In this document: piece by piece, positions 12,350 through 23,053 of the stretch
Numbering within the stretch: the first letter of the stretch is position 1
How the letters are laid out: every line of letters begins with the position of its first letter
From: Tenrec ecaudatus
Taxonomy: Eukaryota; Chordata; Mammalia; Afrosoricida; Tenrecidae
Length of the DNA: 64,000 bases
Reading direction: 5' to 3'
NCBI RefSeq assembly: GCF_050624435.1
Contig: NC_134531.1
Coordinates: 251,858,812 to 251,922,811, forward strand
The notes under the pieces: generated by a model
The model's database searches: none
Seen by the model: the letters and a program-made list of their open reading frames with translations, nothing else
Told to the model about the DNA's origin: nothing
Position numbers and translations under genes: made by a program

Positions 12350-12898
12350 TGTATTAGACAGGGTTCTCTAGAGAAACAAAACCACAATGCTAATAATTTT
12401 ATATATATAGTTAGATAGATAGGTAACATGAGAAATAAACAGTTAATTAAATTATAAGGCAGTACAAATGGCTCAGTGCAACTCACTCCTGTGAGACAGT
12501 TGTGAGACACTGGCAGTCCTTCAAGTCTTGAGGGCCCCCGGGTAGTGCTCTGTGGAGCAATTCAGGCTATCCAGGCACAGGCAGCAAACAGCAAGGCAGG
12601 TCACCAACAGTCAGCCAGATGACTGTTGGGTCTAACAGTCCCCAGGTAAATTCCAATGGTGTGGCAAAGCAGGTCTTGAATGAACCTCAAATTACAGTGA
12701 CATAGTTCACGGGTTAGGTGTCCCACAAGCAGTGTAGCTTGCAAATTGAGGCCAGAACAAGCAAGGTAGCCTCACACTGATCCAATGATCAAAGAGCAAG
12801 AGACATAAAAAGCGAGGCTTGCCAAGCCATTTATCTCTCCGTCCTTCAATTAATCCCACATGTGTTTATCGGCCAGGTTGGCACAATAAACTACCTCA
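12350..12898 (-). mobile_element. 5' LTR of ERV-L provirus
   Basis: On the - strand it runs from TGAGGTAGTTTATTGTGCCA to ...CTGTCTAATACA, a TG...CA element. It pairs with the 3' LTR at 7155-7722. The start resembles MLT2/ERVL LTRs. The pair defines a provirus of 5.74 kb. Confidence 0.9.
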
Positions 12899-12989
12899 GC
12901 ACGAGACACAAAAGTTAATGTAGTTCACTCTCTCTGTTGTATGTCTTGTAATTCGTTACCCACTTTAGCAACATCGTAATAGAGTAATG

Positions 12990-13192
12990 GAGCCCTGGTA
13001 CCATAGTGGTTATGTTCCGGGCTGCTAACGCCAAGGTCAACCATTCAAGCCTACCAGTAGTTCTGGTGGAGAAAGACAAGGTTTTTTACTCCCATAAAGA
13101 GTTGCTCTCACGGAAACTCACGGGGGCAGCTCTATTCTGTCCTATAGGGTTGCTATAGGTTGGCATCGACTCGATGGCAAGCTTTGTTTTTA
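12990..13192 (+). mobile_element. AfroSINE, near full length
   Basis: tRNA-like head 'gagccctggtaccatagtgg ttatg', then 'gggctgctaacgccaaggtc', 'actcccataaagagttgctc', 'tctgtcctatagggttgcta' and 'ggcatcgactcgatggca'. All the family landmarks are in order. Confidence 0.85.
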
Positions 13193-13204
13193 TTATCATT
13201 GATT

Positions 13205-13855
13205 GTGGCAGCGTAACTGTGCCATAGGGTTTTCTAGAGTGAAATCTTGATGGGACCATGCGGTAGTTACATTATCTGTTGTCAGTTTGAGACTTATGGC
13301 TAAATGGGTGAAGGTTAGCCTGTTAGGCAGGTTGCAGCTTGATGACCTCATTTGGAGGTGCTAAGGAGATAAATAGCTCCTTGGAGGTGGGACACACACT
13401 CACTCCTTGTGACACATTCCTGATGACAAGACTCATGGATCTACCCTAGATCCCTGGAGGGGCCACGTGGCGAATCCTGCCAGTGCTAAGATACTTCTAC
13501 TGCTACTGGATTCAAAAGACTTTCTACCCATTGGCCTGTGATCATCCTCCATTCAGCATCATTGCATGTGTTTGGTGAGTCTGAAGAGGAATATATATAT
13601 TAGTATCAGACATCTGGGCTAATACCAGACTTATGGACTTGATCTGGACTGGGCTGAGATGTTTTCTCAATATTCAATTGCTCTTGTACATAAAACTCTT
13701 TGTTATACACATATGAGTGTCTGTGAATTTGTTTCGCTAGTCCACCCAGATCACACAGAGCAGATCACCAGCTCTGTTCTCCCGCGGATCTGCTTTTGGG
13801 TTCAAAGCACTGACCTTAACTGTTGCACCACCGGACTCCTCACACAGTAAACAAT
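13205..13855 (-). mobile_element. AfroSINE split by an LTR
   Basis: Left piece 13205-13258 and right piece 13757-13855 together read as one - strand SINE: 'gtgccatagggttttctaga', then [LTR], then 'gttctcccgcggatctgc' and 'gcaccaccggactcctc'. 13856-14220 contains a short (GTT)n stretch at about 14200 and nothing else recognised. Confidence 0.65.
13259..13756 (+). mobile_element. Solo LTR, ERVL-like
   Basis: TG...CA element beginning TGCGGTAGTTACATTATCTG and ending 'cacccagatcacaca', with a CATAAA poly(A)-type signal near 13688. Flanks GACCA (13254-13258) and GAGCA (13757-13761) form a 4/5 target duplication. It belongs to the same family as 4072-4515 and is inserted in a SINE. Confidence 0.7.
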
Positions 13856-14224
13856 TTGGTCATTTAGGACTGAATCATGCAAGTAGTACCACATTCAAGT
13901 TAAAAATAGCCTTTGGTCTTTAATCTTCATGGAATGGTCTATGAATCATCACACAACAATTTTGTTTTTGATAAAGCGAGTCCTGAAAGAACCTTAAACC
14001 TATGCTAAGAGAATTCAGCAATATAAAGTACTTTGATTTTCAGTAATTCTTCATCATTTGTCCCAAGCATTCACTCACTGACTCTGTGGCCAGGAGGAAG
14101 TGGAAGTGGCAAATGAGCTGAAAGCACGAGTAGGAAGCAGCGGGGCAAAGGAGAGAGCCACATATGACTCTGGCAGTGTAACTCCCCTTTTGGGAATTTG
14201 GTTGTTGTTGCTGTTGTTGTTGTG

Positions 14225-14500
14225 AGGTACTGACCAGTCAGTTTTGATTTACAGCATTTGAACACTGCCTGCTTCTAGGATATGCTTTCAATAGTTATAT
14301 TTGAGCCCATGGTTGCAATCCCTCCGTCAATCCATCTCATTGAGTGTCCTCCTCTCTCCGTGCCTCTTTCCTTTCCCAAGCATGATCTCTTTCTCCAGGG
14401 ACTCTTACTTCCTGATACACTTTTCCAAAGTAGATGAGATGAAGTTTCAGCATCTTCCCTTCTAAGAGAAATTCTGGCTGTTTGTCTTCTAAAACAGATT
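14225..14500 (-). mobile_element. RTE-type LINE 3' fragment
   Basis: 'gtactgaccagtcagttttg', 'caatccatctcattgagtgt', 'caagcatgatctctttctcc agggact' and 'tctggctgt' follow the RTE order also seen at 61500-62285. Confidence 0.6.
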
Positions 14501-14634
14501 ATATGGGTAAGGGCTATTCTGAGATCTACTAGTGATTGAGAAGAAATGCCATGAGGAGCCAGTTCATTTAGACGCAAAATTATTGAATTATTTTATTAGA
14601 GATTTTCCCATTTTCATGTTGCTAAACTAAACTA

Positions 14635-14800
14635 AAGAGCCCTGGTGATGTAGTTGCTATGAGTTGGGAGTTCAAAACCAACAGCAGCTCCTTGGGAGAA
14701 AGACCAGGCTTTCTACTCCAGTGAAGAGTTACAGTCTTGAAGACCCACAGGGGGTCACTATGAACCAGCATGGACTCATTGACACCATGCAGTGAGTGAG
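14635..14800 (+). mobile_element. AfroSINE
   Basis: 'gagccctggtgatgtagttg', 'tttctactccagtgaagagt' and 'acccacagggggtcactatg' show the SINE, with a degraded tail. Confidence 0.75.
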
Positions 14801-15204
14801 TACCGTATGTTGCTATATTGGTTGAATAGGAATTAGTGTGCCACTGATCAGATTATCTTGGCACCAAGTTAATGGATGCTCTTGCCCACATTTAAGTAAT
14901 TGTTAAAATGCGAGGAGGGCCTTAGGTCTCCAGGGATATTGGCTGGAGGGATTCATTGGCCAAGCATGAAATTTGGAGACCCACAGCAGGCCTATCACAA
15001 TTTTAAGTAGTACAGATAGTAACCAGATGGCAGAATGTTGCCAAAACACTCCATTTATTTTTGAGATAACACATTGTAGCGTGGTCGTAGGAATATGAGA
15101 ACAGAATAGAGAACTGGTACTGAAGGACCTATTGTTGTAGTTCAATGTGCAGACATTCATCTATTCGCTCAGCCTTCCATAACTGCATTTTCACTCTTGA
15201 TTCT

Positions 15205-17015
15205 TTTAAAAAAATTATTAATTGGGAGTTAATACATATGAAGGGGTACCACTGCAAAAAAAAACCTGGAATTTCTCTGGGCAGAGCAAAGTTTTCATAG
15301 TATGCATTTCCCGCCCACTAGATGAGCATTCTAGAAACTCACTCTGAGTTAGTGCAACCAGTGGCATCTCCTGGGAAGGTTCTCTCTGGTCACAGTGAAT
15401 TGTTTTCATAAAAGCACTTTTACTGGAACCTCGTTTTTTATGATGGCTGATTTAAGAGAACAGTGTGTGGCTGTGAAATTTTGTTTCCTGCTCAGAAAAA
15501 ATACTGCAGAAACTGTTATGATGCTGAATACAGTTTACAAGGACCGCGATACAGGAAAAACTCAAGTGCATATGTAGTTTTCTCATTTCAAGAAAGGTGA
15601 AATGTTCATTGATGAAAAACTTCATTCTGGATGTTCGTCAACTTCCCCAACAGATGAAAATGTCGACTCATAGTGCATTCGGGGTTCATTCCACCAGGTC
15701 AGACTGTTAATGAAGCTTTCTATTTAGAGGTTCTGAAAAGATTGCATAACAGTCTGTGACAAAAAAGGGCCTGATTTGTGGCAGACGGGAGAATGGTTTT
15801 GCCACCACGACCATGCACCTGTTCACTCGGCCACCTCAGTGTGCCAGTGTGGGGCAAGATACAGTATGCTCTATTGTGCCACGCACCTTACACACCTGAC
15901 CTCACTTTGAGGGACTTCTTTTTGTATCTGTGAATGAAGACGGACACGATAGGACAGAGATTTGATGACATAGGACAAGTGAAGAAAAAGAACAAGAGAG
16001 GTGCTGTCAGGCATCCAAATAGATGCGTTTGAAAGAAAGTTTCCAAGAATTGAATCACAGATTTGACAAAGGTATTAAGTGTAATGGAGAGTACTTTGGA
16101 GGTGATAATGTTGTTTTGTAAAAAATAAATTGAAATCCATAGCATAGGAAAAAAATCCATTTAGGGGGGATATCCCCTCATATGTCATATAATTCCATAG
16201 TTCAATCATGTCAAGCAGTATCATTCAATTGGCACCACAATTCCTTTCCAAATAGTCTTTCTTTTCCTGGGCTCCTTGTCATTGTCTCCCTTCCCCCCTC
16301 TCCACCCCCAAAACCCTTATTCTACTTGTTGCCCCTACCTATAGTTCCATATACCGAAAACAGATAAACACATAACACAGCTTCAAGCGGGTGACCTCAA
16401 TGACTTGACACATCTGAGATAAACCCCAATATGAACAGACAACAAACAAAAACATACAGGAAAAGTTGAAAACCAGATCAGGCCTAATGTGCATGATGGG
16501 GTGGGGGTGGCGGGAGGGGAATAAGGTTACAAAGTTTTAACTGTTCAAGTCAGGTTTATCCCTTTGATCTTCTGTACTCAGCTCTCCGATGCACTTGTTT
16601 AGTAACCACTTTCCTCCCATCCCTTAATGATGGACAGAGGGAGATCACCTGAGGCTGATTTCCTCTGTGGGTCCCACAAATGTATTTCGGGCTCCCACTG
16701 TCATCCACAGCCTTCTGCAAACTGGAGCCTCAGTTCAGGCTCTGACACTAAACCCTCCTTTGATTTCGGATTATATGATTTACCATCCTTTGGTGACTGA
16801 TGACGGTGGGCTTCTTCCAAGGGAACTTAATTGGCATCTCACTTAGATCGCTGCTTGTTTGGAGACCATCCTTTGTAACCCCGATGCTACTTTATCAGAC
16901 AGCCAGGCATCATCTAATTTCTTCACCACCTTTTGCTATAGCACCCATATCGTCTGTGTTCTCTTTCTGAGGGTGAGTCCTGAGCAAGGCCTTGATGTAA
17001 TAATTTTTCTTAAGT
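15205..17015 (-). mobile_element. Older L1-type 3' end split by mariner
   Basis: 15205-15232 ('aattattaattgggagttaa') continues at 16190 ('aattccatagttcaatcatg'), matching the undisturbed order of the related copy at 42885. Shared blocks include 'gacctcaatgacttgacaca', 'gatcaggcctaa', 'taaccactttcctcccatcc' and 'cccacaaatgtatttcgggc'. The mariner sits at a TA in between. Confidence 0.7.
15233..16189 (+). mobile_element. mariner DNA transposon, internally deleted
   Basis: Terminal inverted repeats: left 'acatatgaaggggtacc' (15234-15250), right 'tatcccctcatatgtcat' (16171-16188). The transposase start is at 15443 ('MADLREQ...VKFCFLLRKNTAET'). The N-terminal helix-turn-helix part reads to an in-frame stop at about 15575. 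The frame then continues to 'TDENVD' (about 15660) and jumps to the region before the last catalytic acid ('HHDHAPVHSA', about 15808-15840), so the middle of the catalytic domain is deleted. Several stops and frameshifts follow. The transposase cannot work. The call rests on N-terminal similarity plus TIRs; I cannot name the subfamily with certainty. Confidence 0.8.
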
Positions 17016-17135
17016 TGGAGCTAGGATTTAATTTCTAGCCCTTTTACCTGATCTTCCCTCAGTTCATGAATCTCTAGCCCTTAGCCTTATTGTTATATAC
17101 TTTTTCATTCTTCTAATGTCATTTTAAGGAGCCCT

Positions 17136-17310
17136 GGGGTCACTGTGGATTAGGTGTTGGGCTGCTAACTTCAAGGTTGGCAGTTCATAGCCACGAGCCC
17201 CTTCTCCAGAGAAATATTAGGCTGTCTGCTCTCATAACGGTTTATCATCTCAGAGTCCCTATTAAGCGGCCCTCTGCGTCAGAATCAACTGGATAGCAGA
17301 GGGTTAGTTA
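17136..17310 (+). mobile_element. AfroSINE
   Basis: 'gagccctggggtcactgtgg', 'gggctgctaacttcaaggtt' and 'gcgtcagaatcaactggat'. Moderately decayed. Confidence 0.75.
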
Positions 17311-17731
17311 GTAATGTCAGTTAGCAACTTTTTCAGCATGAGGAGGATAAATGTTTGACCAAGCCACCATTTCTGATTTGAATGTAATCTCTTTGATTCT
17401 TAAGGCACTGTAGGATCACAGGAGGTAAAGATGAGAAAAGTAAGTACATCCCTTGCAGAGTAAATTCAGTCCCCGACCACTTGAAGGCCTGGGCTTCGTT
17501 GAAAATGCAAAAGACAAAATGAATATTTAATAACATAGATTTCAAAACAACCATTTGTACTGAATAAAAAATGTGTGACCCAAACAAAAAGAATTGTTGG
17601 CTGTGTAACTTGTTACCAGCTAGTAGCAGGCTTTGGAAAGAGCCTTGTTCTTGAACTGATATCAACAAGATGCCCAGGACAACATGAAGTTAATGTGACC
17701 ATGCGGCAAGAACAAAGTACTCACACTAGAT

Positions 17732-17927
17732 CAGCGGTTCTCAACCTGTGGGTCGCGACCCCTTTGGGGGGTCTAACGACCCTTTCACAGGGGTCACCCA
17801 ATTCATAACAATAGCACAATTACAGTTATGAAGTAGCAACAAGAATAATTTTATGGTGGGGGGGGGTCACGACAACATGAGGAACTGTATTCAAGGGTCG
17901 AGGCATTAGGAAGGTTGAGAGCCACTG
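17732..17927 (+). mobile_element. SPIN-type hAT MITE, internally deleted
   Basis: Begins CAGCGGTTCTCAACCTGTGG and ends in the inverted form 'ggttgagagccactg'. Has the SPIN interior 'cacagg ggtcaccca' and 'ttacagttatgaagtagcaa'. 8-bp flanks CACTAGAT / CTCTAGAG agree at 6/8, as expected for a hAT target duplication. Confidence 0.85.
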
Positions 17928-17935
17928 CTCTAGAG

Positions 17936-19717
17936 GGAACTGCACTTTTAACCCAGCAGGGTGTCTTAGCAAATTCACCACATCTGTATTCCCATGTCTG
18001 GGAATATTCCATGTACCGTCCTGAGCTGACACCATCTATGTAAACATGTGTGAATTGAATGCCAGAGAGACAGAGGTAGGAGAGAGAGAGTCACTAAAGG
18101 TGGATGCCCTTCCTTCCCTCCCACTTCTGGCAGGGGTCCCTGAATTTGGGGGTGGGTGGGCGACCCGCTGTGAGAGTATATGCTCCTTCCGTTGCAGTCT
18201 TGATAACAGTCTTCTGTGGAACCCGGTGACAGGAAATTGTGTGCAACCCATTCCTACAATGTCAGAGTCGAAGCTATTGAGGCAGGGGATCTGCTTGCTC
18301 CAGACAGAAGGGCCCATGAAGCAAGCACCGGTGTTGACCTGTAGGTCTGGGTTTACATACTCGCTGGGGCCTGGCTCGCTGCCCATGACTTCTTGTGGCT
18401 GTAAGTCAACACTGTGACAGACAGGGCACTGGGTCAACTACATTCCATTAAGGGATCAAAGCCGTTCATGTAGACTCTTCCAGGATGGAGAAGGGCCATG
18501 GAAGATAAACAGCCTAGAATGAACACCAGTTTCGGGGGTAGACACAGACAAATAATGATTTTTTTTTAAATGTGTAAATCAAAGCCTAGTATCCCCACCA
18601 CGACTGTAGATGGCCACATGTTCCCCACACTGGCACTTTCGGGACTGGCCAATGCCCATGAGACAATGCTATTGATATACACCATCTCAGTAGCGCAGTT
18701 CATTCTACTCCCGGGATCCACACATAAATGTCAAGCTGCAGATGCAGCTTGTTTTAAAATCAGTTTGGAAATCTGCAGGGAAACAATTAGCACTTGTCAA
18801 ATAGAACGTGGAATTCTGAGCTTTGCTTTTTCTTTTTCTTTTTTCCCTCCTCCCAAGGACAATTAGCCAGGCCCTGAAAACATTCTCAAGATGTTTTCGG
18901 GGACTGACCAGTTTCAGTCAGCATAATCTGCTTCAATTCCTCCCCTGCCTGAGCTGTTTCACAGATGAATCAGGAGTCTTTAATGTTCCATAGTATTACA
19001 CTGTGTGCATGTCGTATGAGGCAGGTTTCTGGGACCGTTCTCCTCAGTTCTTGCTTCTCAGAGCTGAAATAATTTACGCGGCAGAAGCACTTTTGTGAAT
19101 CCAAGTAACTTTTATGAGGGAAGGGAATGTCATGCTCAGAAAGTACACACCATCCCTAGAAACATGCAAGGCCGCATGGCAGGGGCTGTGGGAAAGCTCG
19201 AGACTAGGAGAGAGCCCACCCTCTGATCTGAGAGGCCTGCCCTCAGTCTCTGCTGTGTGTGCCCTCCTGGCGCCACTTGGTTGGGAGTATGTGTGGGTGG
19301 CCGGAGTGGGGGGATATGGTTGAGGGTACTGGCTGATCTTAGTGGCTGAATGAGTTCAGGCGCATGTGTGATGTCATGTTGCTAGTGTCTAGTGTGTGTA
19401 ACCAGGCTGATCTTCACCTGTGCCTAAGCGACCTGAGTCTGTGTATGCCCAGCTTTGGATTGTCTCGTCGATGTCTAACATGCTCCTGATTTGTTTTCAA
19501 GCCCCTTTGTTGCGGCGTGGCCAGCTGATTTTCGTTTAGGGCAGGCATTCAGTGGAGACAAACCCTCTCTATCCCCAGTCTTCCTACCTTTCAAGACCAC
19601 TCTTGTTTTTAAAAAAAGTAAGAAAAGAAAATGTTTTCACACCAAGAGAAACAGACTTTGATCATTGCGGGGGTGGGGGGGGCAGAAGGCAAGAGGGAAA
19701 ACTGGGGTTCGCTTGAC
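17936..19717. other. Intergenic, nothing recognised
   Basis: Overlapping ORFs on both strands at about 18036-18437 (123 and 133 residues) show no family similarity I can name and look like chance openness in a GC-moderate stretch. No RNA gene or repeat boundary seen. Confidence 0.5.
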
Positions 19718-19925
19718 TGAGGCCCTGCCACTGAGTCCGTTCCAGCTCCTGGCGGCCATGCCCTATAAAACAGAGAAGGCAGCTCCTGTGGGTTCTAGCA
19801 CTGCGAACCTGCACAGCAACGGAAAGCCTGCTCTTTCTCCCGCGGTGCAGCTGCGGTTTTTAACCCACTGACCACAGTTAGCAGCCCGGTGTGGAATGCC
19901 CTACACCACTAGGTCCCCATATTGA
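19718..19925 (-). mobile_element. AfroSINE
   Basis: Reverse-oriented landmarks: 'ccactgagtccgttccagct', 'tttctcccgcggtgcagctg', 'gaccacagttagcagcccgg', 'acaccactagg'. Tail and head are both present. Confidence 0.75.
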
Positions 19926-20460
19926 AGGGGAAGACAATATCCAACAAGAGGGGCGTGGGGATGGGGCCGAGGAAGACAGACAAGGAAATAAGGCTAGCCA
20001 TTGGGAGGTTTCATAAGTTTTTGAATACAAAAATAATGATTTGAACCGTAAACACCTGAGTCATGATTTTAAAAATATCAAAAACTTAAAAAAAAAACGA
20101 AAAGATATATTTTTTTTCAAGCCCACTCTGGGAATGGAGGAATGAGTCTGAAAAGATATTTTAAGTGACAATTCCTATTGTTTTCTCTTAAATGCAAATT
20201 TCTTATCATTTATTGATATCTCTGAGCGATGTAAACAGTTAATACCGTTGTTTGTTAACCTAAAGTTTAGAGGTGCGAGTCTACTCAGAGCTGTTTGGAA
20301 GAGAGGCCTGGTAATTTACTTCCCAAAAAATCAGGCATTGAAATCCACACAGCCACAGTTCCACTGTGGTGCACAGGGGTGCGCCATGTTGGAATTAGTT
20401 TGACAGCACCTGGATTGTTATCATTTATTAGCTACACCAGTCTATGAAGGCAAAAATTTT

Positions 20461-23039
20461 TAATTGTTTTATTAGGGGCTCATGCAAATCTTATAACAAT
20501 CCATACATACATCAACTGTGTAAAGCACATTTGTACATTCATTGCCCTCATCATTCTTAAAACATTTGCTCTTCACTGAAGGCACATTTAAAAAAATCAT
20601 TTTATTGGGGTTCATACAACTCTTATCACAATCCATACATACATCAATTGTGTAAAGCACACTTATACATTCGTTGGGCCCATCATTCTCAAAATTCGCC
20701 TTCCGCTTGAGTTCCTGGAATCAGCTCCTCATTTTCCTTTTTCCCCTCCCCCTCCCTCCCCACTCCCTCCTCCGTCAGGAACCATTAATAATTTATAAAT
20801 TATTATTTTATTTTATCTTACACTGCCCGGCGTCTCTCTTCACCCACTTTCCTGTTGCCCATCCTCCAGAGAGGATGTTGCAAGTATATCACCGTGATCG
20901 TTTCCCCCTTTCTACCCCCTCTTCCCTCCTGGTATCACCACTCTCACCACTGGTCCTGAGGGGTTCATCTGTCCTAGATTCCCTGTGTTTTCAGGTCCCA
21001 TTTTTACTGCTGTGCATTCTCTGGTGTAACCAGGTTTGCAAGGTAGAATTGGGATCATGATAGTTGGAGGGGAGGAAGCGTTTAAGAACTAGAGGAAGGT
21101 TGTGAGTTTCATTATTGCTACACTGAACCCTGAGTGACTCATCTCCTCCCCACTACTGCTTTGCAAGGGATGTCCAGTTGTCTACAGATGGGCATTGGGT
21201 CCCCATCATGCAGTCCCCTCATTCACGATAATATGATTTTACTTCCCCCCTGCCTTTGTTGCTTGAAACCTGGTCCCCTCAGCCCTTCATGATCACACAT
21301 GTTGGTGTGCTGCTTCCATGTGGGCTTTGTTGCTTCTGGGCTAGATGGCCGCTTGTTCACTTTGAAGCCTTTTAAGTCCCCAGACACTATATCTCTTGAT
21401 AGCAGGGCACTATCAGCATTCTTCACCACACTTACTTATGCACACATTTGTCTTTAGCATTTATGTGAGGAACGTGATCACACAATGATGGTTTTTGTTC
21501 TTTGGTGTCTACTACTTGATTCCTTCAACACCTCATGTTCGCTTAGGCTTGTGTACTTCTTCTCTGTGGGCTTTGTTGCTTCTGAGCTAGATGGCCACTA
21601 AATTTGCCTTCAAGCCTTTAAGACCCTAGACGCTATATCTTTTGATAGCCGGGCACCATCAGCTTTCTTCACGTTTGCTTATGCACACGTCTGTCTTCAG
21701 TGATCATGTAGGGAAGGTGGGTATCATGAAATGACCAGTTAGCTGAGCAAGGTGCTCTTGCATTGAGGGAATGCTTGCGAGGAGGCCCAATGTCCATCTG
21801 CTACCCTACTACTAAACCTATAAATATATGCATCTAGGTCTATTTCCCCCATGATCATAAATTTATTTACATACGTACATGTCTGTATTTAGACTTCTAT
21901 GTATGCCCTTTACCTCCTACTTTTTTCCTATGCTTTCCTGCTGTCCTACTACCATGTTCAGCCTTCATTCTGGTTTCAGTAATTCCTCTCAGTTACCTTG
22001 CCCTTGGTCACTCCCTACCAGTCCTCCCATCCCCTCCCTCCACTGGTTTTGAAACACTGGTTGTTCCCTTGTCCCTGGGTTGGCCAACACCTCCTCCCTT
22101 CCCCTACCTCCCACACTCTCATGTCCTCCAGGACCGTTGGTCCCGTTATTTTCTTCTCACATTGTTTGTCCAGCCTATCTTTTCCAGGTGGACCTGCAGA
22201 TATAGTAATATGTGCACAAAAATGCAGATGCCTTTGACAGCACCAAACAAAGTGGCACATAAGAACATGCCATTGACGGCAGCAACACCGACAAGCTAAC
22301 AAACAAAAAAGTCACTGACATACAAAATTTAAAAGAAGAGAAAAAAAAACAAACCAAAAGACAGCAAAAAAAAAAAAAAAAAAAAAGCCTGTTAGTAGTT
22401 CAAGGTCTGTTTGTTGACCTTTAGGAGTGTTTTCCGGAGGAGTCTGATGGGGTGCCACATCCTGGCCCCAACGTCTATCCTTTATACTCCCTCGGGATCT
22501 CCTTGCTCTGCTTCCCCCGCCGCTCCATTGCATGCCCCCAGTATTTTGCCTCAGTATGGTGGGGTCAGCTCAGTCACACACACCCCACTGTTTCTCAGGT
22601 GCTGTCCCGTGTAGGGCCATGGATCAGTGCAGAATGTCGCATCTCGCCATGGGGCCGACTGTATGGTCCTCTCTGTACAATGGGCCCTTCAAACCGGGCT
22701 ATCATCCTCTGAGCTTGGTGGGCCCAGGTGTGCTCTGCTCCATTCCTCCTCCTTCCTTTGCTTCAGCTTCCTTCTGGGTGTGATGTGGCAGCTCAGTTCC
22801 TTTCCCACATCAGATGATCTATTTTCATTTTCTGTGGTACTCCCTTCGATGGTGGAGCTTGGGCTAATTCTGGTTGGGGCCGGCATATGGTCCACTCTCT
22901 TTGTGGATTCCTCTGTGCGTTACGTTGCCCTCCTGGTTTGGCGTGTCATGGTGGGGTCAGTATGCACGTTCCAGTTCTGTGGGGACACAACCAATACTCC
23001 ACCCTCCCCTGGGTGGGTTAGTGCCCTGTTCCCCCCGTG
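20461..23039 (-). mobile_element. Long L1-type insertion, apparently dimeric
   Basis: Two L1 3' ends in the same orientation: a 116-base stub (20461-20576) and a 2.45 kb unit (20591-23039). The motif TGAAGGCA followed by an A/T run occurs at the left edge (20444), between the two (20577) and at the right edge (23040). The long unit has the standard 3' end, a 246-base internal tandem duplication (21341/21587), an A-rich tract (22365-22386) and a GC-richer 600-base region (about 22400-23039) I cannot assign. No reverse transcriptase coding is visible. The gene-like ORFs at 22411-23107 are not supported. Confidence 0.7.
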
Positions 23040-23053
23040 TGAAGGCAAATTTT

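Noticed and set aside
18036-18437. Opposed 123- and 133-codon ORFs
   Set aside because: Both strands are open over the same bases, which points to chance; no splice context, no recognisable protein.
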